A DNA stretch of 22,200 nt from Coptodactyla brooksi. Its lineage: Eukaryota > Arthropoda > Insecta > Coleoptera > Scarabaeidae. Positions 18,068 through 22,200 of this stretch are shown piece after piece. A program made the position numbers and the translations under genes. The notes beneath the pieces were generated by a model that saw nothing but the letters and a program-made list of their open reading frames with translations, was not told the origin of the DNA and searched no databases. The stretch spans positions 1 to 22,200 of the forward strand of contig JAWQRM010000479.1 of the NCBI GenBank assembly GCA_033557675.1, read 5' to 3'. How positions within the stretch are numbered: the first letter of the stretch is position 1; each line of letters begins with the position of its first letter.

Positions 18068-20225
18068 ATGATTGCTTTAAAAAGTATCCTAATTGTATTA
18101 GTTTTAATGAAACACACCTTACAAAACGATCAATATTGTGAACTTGATAGGGAGAATTGTGACGATATCACTTCTAATCAGAAAGAAAGGTGTTTAACAT
18201 CAAAATTCCAAAACTAAACCAAAAATGTAATTTTAAAATTGTAGATATTTGTTTTATGACGTGAATCCTCCAGAAGGGTTCAACCTGCGTAGAGATGTAT
18301 ATATGCGGTATGCCGTTTGGGCTCACAAATTGATTAAATATGGTATGGAGTCGCTCAATAACTTTAAATTGGTATTACCTCCTTGGTCACATTTATATCA
18401 TTGGAAATATAGTGACAAACCGGAGTTTGTGCCTTGGTCTTATTATTTTGATTTGGAAAGTTTACAAAGGTTTGCTCCTGTAATAGAAATGCATCAATTT
18501 TTTGATGGTAAGAGTATATTTAATGCTATTATAAAGGTTTCATAATAGTTTTATAGAAAAACGTGTCATACAAAATTTGCAGCATTCATAATGATGTATT
18601 TAATGTTTTATGACATGCAATTTAATGAAATTGAGGTGACCCCGACTTGGCTGTAAAAACATCCTAAAGATTTAACACCACTAACTATATAAGAATGTAT
18701 GCTTCAACTTTTGTCTGTAGTATTGTTCTATGAACTACTTCATATTTTAAATATTTAACCATTCTGAGGCTTTTGGAACATGCTGTATGCTGTCCCTCTT
18801 CAATATTTGCAACTTCAGTATTGCAAGTTATCATACCCTAGTCTCCTTTTCATTAGTTAATTTATTCGAATTGAAGTTCCTTGACTTTAAGTTCAACTTG
18901 TCGTTATTTTACTCAAGTTACTTTACAGTTGAGTGAAATTGAAATCCTTTGAAGTTACTCGAATTCGAGGGACTTTACGCTCAATACGTTTGCACATTTG
19001 ATTAAAAGTTGTGTGTTTATGACCAAATGATCTTGTAGTTTTAAGCTCGTAATAAGTTTGTGGGCTTCATGTATAATTTTGAGTCGCTTTGATCTCTCGC
19101 CATACACAATAATAAACTTATTATTACATTTCACATTTCTAAAAGTTGGATGTGTTGTGTTTACTAGAAGTTGATGTTAAATATTCCAAAATATACCTTG
19201 ATGAAGTTTACGTGTTGCAACACTACGAAGATATGTTTGAATCTGGTAAATTTGTGGAAAAAATGTCTATTGACGCGTGCAGCAAACCTGTTGCTCCAAA
19301 CTATTTTTACTATCCAAATATTACATCTAAGAACGTTAGGTGTTTGTCGTTTCACGGTTTTACCAATCAACTTACAAATATACTTGAAAACTCACCTGCA
19401 AAGTATGGTAATATACAATTAATAATGTCTTATATTTTAATAATCAGGTTTTTTAGAACATTCCTCTTTGTCCATGGGGAAATTGCATTACATGATGGCT
19501 TTGGTGACAAAACATATTGGCAATGCAGAAGAAGTATGAGGTTTAATAAGAGCTTGGTAGAAATAGCCAACGATTTTAGGAGAAACTATTTACAATCCAT
19601 GGATTCAGTTGATAATACGGAATTGGCTGATGACTGGAGAAACGACAGAGTAATTTTTACTTTTTCTCGCGCTGCTCTTTATTTTAATAATTGAAATTCT
19701 TAGCCAAAGAGAAATGCTAAAGGCGGGCCATATTTATCTGTCCACTTACGTCGAGGTGATTTCGTGAGGAGTAGACCTAAAGAGACACCCAGTATAACAA
19801 AGGCCGCAAAGCAAATCAAAAGTAAATTAATCGATTTACGTCTTAATACGGTTTTTGTGGCTACAGATGCCAGAAACGAAGGTTTCATTAAATCTGTAAG
19901 TTTTTTAAATCATATTATTAACTAAAATTTTGCAGAAATTGATCAATTAAAATCTTTGCTGGAATCGGAGGATATTGTAGTTGCTTTGTACATACCCGAC
20001 GAAAGCACGTATCATAAATACGGAGATGGAGGAATTGCAATTATAGAACAGATCATTTGCTCGTATGCAAGATATTTTATTGGGACATACGAAAGTACGT
20101 TTTCTTTCAGAATTCAAGAGGAAAGAGAAATCATAGGCTTTCCCGTAACTACTACATTTAATAGATTTTGTGGGGATGAAGATCACGAATGCGAACCACC
20201 ATCTAAATGGAAAATTGTGTATTAA
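18068..20225 (+). CDS. POFUT2: GDP-fucose protein O-fucosyltransferase 2
   Basis: ER enzyme that transfers fucose from GDP-fucose to Ser/Thr in folded thrombospondin type-1 repeats. Exons: 18068..18189, 18245..18507, 19171..19402, 19448..19649, 19704..about 19881, 19936..20225. Residues 1-19 form a hydrophobic signal peptide (MIALKSILIVLVLMKH). RYLFYDVNPPEGFNLRRD carries the catalytic Glu51 (Glu54 in human). LVLPPWSHLYHW, VYVLQHYE, CRRSM, GGPYLSVHLRRGDF (invariant Arg289/290 region), VFVATDA, DGGIAIIEQ, FIGTYESTFSFRI and the C-terminal NRFCGD follow human POFUT2 order. The second ATG (18068) is used because the one at 18061 soon meets a stop. Oddity: the consensus donor GTAAGT at 19896 is in phase 0, while exon 6 needs phase 1. 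A weak donor GTTTCA at 19882 restores frame, total length (428 aa) and alignment. A one-base indel is the alternative. Confidence 0.93.
18508..19170. other. Intron 2 of POFUT2 (663 bp)
   Basis: Bounded by GTAAGA (18508) and AGAAG (ends 19170). It contains scattered short inverted motifs based on AAGTT/AACTT and a 12-bp palindrome CTCGAATTCGAG at 18958-18969. I see no coding or RNA signal. A nearer upstream AG at 19144-19145 would put exon 3 out of phase. Confidence 0.75.
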
Positions 20226-20284
20226 GTATAATATGTAATGTTTAATTTTTTAAATTGTGTTTTTGATGAATGAAAAAAATTTGT

Positions 20285-20302
20285 AATAAAATATAAAATA
20301 AA
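20285..20302 (+). terminator. Two overlapping-range polyadenylation signals of POFUT2
   Basis: AATAAA occurs at 20285-20290 and 20297-20302, 60 to 72 bp after the TAA stop (20223-20225). Either could direct cleavage. Confidence 0.65.
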
Positions 20303-20513
20303 TTGGCCGTAGCTATTTTTTGCATGACTGCACCATATTTTAACTATGTAATAAATACTACCATGTTATAAATATCTATGAGTAACTATGTGTCCCATAG
20401 TTACTTTTCTTTGTACAACACTTTCCAAAATTCTTCGTAATGCTTGTTTTTCAAGGCCTTGACGAAAAATAGACTTTACTATTAGGAATATTGAATTATC
20501 AGTTTTTGTATCA

Positions 20514-20713
20514 TGGTATTTTTTATAAAACTTGAGAGAGCTTGTAGTGTTGCTAAATAATTGTGTTGCCAATCGAACATTTATTATCCTTAATGCAATG
20601 GGATTTAAATATGTATCTATTATCTTTAGCAGTCAAAGTGATCTCGTCTTATATTTGGATCCTATAATCCTATATTTTACCTAGACTTTATGCATCATTT
20701 AAAATGTTCAATA

Positions 20714-20765
<52 letters not shown>

Positions 20766-20790
20766 AAGTGTTAGACAGACATTTCTGCAT
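20514..20790. repeat. (AT)n-anchored dispersed repeat, copy A
   Basis: 20514-20588 is nearly the same as 22010-22080 (shared core TGTAGTGTTGCTAAA and GTTGCCAATCGAACATTTAT). It is followed by about 125 bp absent from copy B, then a perfect (AT)22 tract (20717-20760) and a shared tail ending GACAGACATTTCTG. This is a non-coding element built around a microsatellite. Confidence 0.65.
20717..20760. repeat. (AT)22 microsatellite
   Basis: 44 bases of uninterrupted AT dinucleotides. Confidence 0.97.
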
Positions 20791-20854
20791 TTAGCTTTTT
20801 AATCACTTAAAATTATTAACTAATTGTGATTTTGGCGTATATTTCAATAAATTG

Positions 20855-20892
20855 CAATAAATGAAATTTATTGAAATAAATTTCATTTATTG
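20855..20892. repeat. Perfect 18-bp inverted repeat with 2-base spacer
   Basis: The arms 20855-20872 and 20875-20892 are exact reverse complements (start CAATAAATGAAA) separated by GA. It is A+T-rich and could extrude as a cruciform or form a hairpin. No associated gene or terminator role is evident; it lies about 630 bp past POFUT2. Confidence 0.8.
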
Positions 20893-21208
20893 AATCATTT
20901 GTTGATCAGAAAAGGTGACATTATGAAGATTTGGAATAAGTTGTTTATATCTAAACACACCAATTTTAGAGTGAGTTGGGGAGCTTAATCTAACAAGCTT
21001 AATCTATTCTAATATAACTTTATGTTGTAGTATAATGAAAGTTTCAAGATAATTAAGTGTAAAGTCTTAGTGACTTATGAATTTCAGGTTGGGGTAGATT
21101 TTTGTTTAATGTTCATCAGTTTCATTCTTAACGGTGAGTGTACAACTAGAATTTTCTTGAAATTTCATTAAAAGCAAAGATTTAACTTATTGGGTTTAGG
21201 CTCTTATC
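20893..21208. other. Non-coding stretch without recognised features
   Basis: A+T-rich sequence between the hairpin and the third Tigger-related repeat. I see no open frame, repeat or RNA gene in it. Confidence 0.6.
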
Positions 21209-22005
21209 AGTACAAGTAAAATCCTTACAAAAAAGCTTACCAATTTCGTTACTTCTCATTTGCAGCATTGATCTGGTTATTAGTATATTTTGGTTTCATT
21301 TAATTTTAATTAAACATTTAAACAAACATTTCTATATACCATAGTTTTGAGAATAACATACTCTTTCTATTGTGTAAAGGCTTCTATAAATGATTATGTA
21401 CCATATAAAGTTGCAATTTTCTAAAAGGTTTTTATCTGAAACTCAAAATAATTTAATTTATTCAAAATTTTAATTTGATAATCTTGAATTTTGATAATGT
21501 TCATTTTCAACCTCGGAAACTACCACCGAATAAAATATCTCTATAAAGAAAAGAACACAATGGAGAATTACGTAATTCTTCATATTAATTATTATTATTT
21601 TTCAATAATTATTTACCTTCAAAAAAAGAAGTGGGTATATATGAAAATTGTATTTTCATATTTATGATTAAGACAAGAAAAATTATTAAAAAAGGTGCAT
21701 AGTGAAAAAACAATCTTAGCAAAGACAAACTATAATGCACAGAGTGTCCCACAATGAGCTTTGATTCGCCAGTTTGGCATTCTTAAGTATTGAAAACATT
21801 TTAAAAATATGGCGAGATTTTTGATCGAAAATATCTCTTAATTTCCAAAATTTGCCCATACACTCAAAATATTAGTAGTTTTTGACTTAATTTATTAGTA
21901 TGAACTGACTGATATGGCAAACAATTCTTTTTACAGTACTCTTTGCTTGTTAAAATTAGCAAAGTTTTTTGGGTGTAACTATTAACATTTTGATAGAAGT
22001 ATACA
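21209..22005 (-). repeat. Dispersed Tigger-related repeat, copy 3
   Basis: Begins at TCAGTACAAGTAAAATCC, aligning with 16550 of copy 2, and stays similar to about 17390 of that copy (for example the shared block around GAGAATTACGTAATTCTTCAT). It starts inside the helix-turn-helix segment, so less coding remnant is left than in copy 2. It runs directly into the (AT)n-anchored repeat copy B. Confidence 0.72.
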
Positions 22006-22009
22006 ATAT

Positions 22010-22091
22010 TTTTTTTATAAAACTTGGGAGAGGGTGTAGTGTTGCTAAACAATTGTGTTGCCAATCGAACATTTATTATCATTTATTTATT

Positions 22092-22131
<40 letters not shown>

Positions 22132-22160
22132 CTGTTCTAAGTATTTGACAGACAATTCTG
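22010..22160. repeat. (AT)n-anchored dispersed repeat, copy B
   Basis: Same left flank as copy A (AAACTTG(A/G)GAGAG, TGTAGTGTTGCTAAA). It then goes almost directly into a perfect (AT)17 tract (22095-22128) and a tail (TCTAAGTATTTGACAGACA) resembling copy A. The middle 100 bp or more of copy A is missing. Confidence 0.65.
22095..22128. repeat. (AT)17 microsatellite
   Basis: 34 bases of uninterrupted AT dinucleotides. Confidence 0.97.
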
Positions 22161-22200
22161 AAATCAACTTTTTTTAAGATTTTTTATATAAATTAAACAA

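Noticed and set aside
19146..19170. Extended start of POFUT2 exon 3 at 19146
   Set aside because: The AG at 19144-19145 would join in the wrong phase with exon 2 (phase 1); the AG at 19169-19170 fits phase and homology.
1..22200. CRISPR arrays, tRNA or rRNA genes, bacterial operons
   Set aside because: No regularly spaced direct repeats, no cloverleaf with T-loop consensus, and spliced eukaryotic genes throughout.

Overview
This window looks like A+T-rich nuclear DNA from an insect. It holds spliced genes with GT-AG introns, canonical AATAAA signals, large introns filled with decayed transposons, and proteins whose closest remembered relatives are insect ones. A beetle is a reasonable guess, but the sequence alone does not settle the order. 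Nothing bacterial, plasmid or phage is visible. All family assignments come from reading the translations; no database search was run.

Layout from left to right. (1) 93-393, minus strand: the first two coding exons of a mitochondrial ribosomal protein L39 gene, which runs off the left edge. (2) 394-739: a 346-bp head-to-head intergenic region, probably a shared promoter. (3) 740-4308, plus: a complete three-exon proteasome subunit beta type-5 gene (280 aa). Its 2.65-kb second intron holds a dead pogo/Tigger transposon. (4) 4309-7364: intergenic, with an inactive mariner remnant and diverged direct repeats. (5) 7365-16362, plus: a complete eight-exon cysteine protease gene of the insect 26/29-kDa proteinase type (552 aa). 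Introns 3 and 5 carry mariner, hAT/ZBED-like and piggyBac remnants, fold-back structures and a long-inverted-repeat element. (6) 16363-18067: intergenic, mostly a second copy of the Tigger-related repeat, then a promoter-proximal stretch with four ACGTCA motifs. (7) 18068-20225, plus: protein O-fucosyltransferase 2 in six exons, complete but with a phase problem at one splice junction. (8) 20226-22200: non-coding, with two (AT)n-anchored repeats and a third copy of the Tigger-related repeat.

The four host genes are unrelated housekeeping or secretory genes (mitochondrial translation, protein degradation, lysosomal or secreted proteolysis, ER O-fucosylation). I see no operon-like logic beyond the divergent mRpL39/proteasome pair. 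The most unusual structures are non-coding. At 15019-15128 an 18-bp perfect inverted repeat encloses a hammerhead-ribozyme-like core. At 11841-12333 two 59-bp inverted arms sit beside a second, more decayed motif of the same kind. Both are suggestive of Penelope-like retroelement tails and need a structural search.
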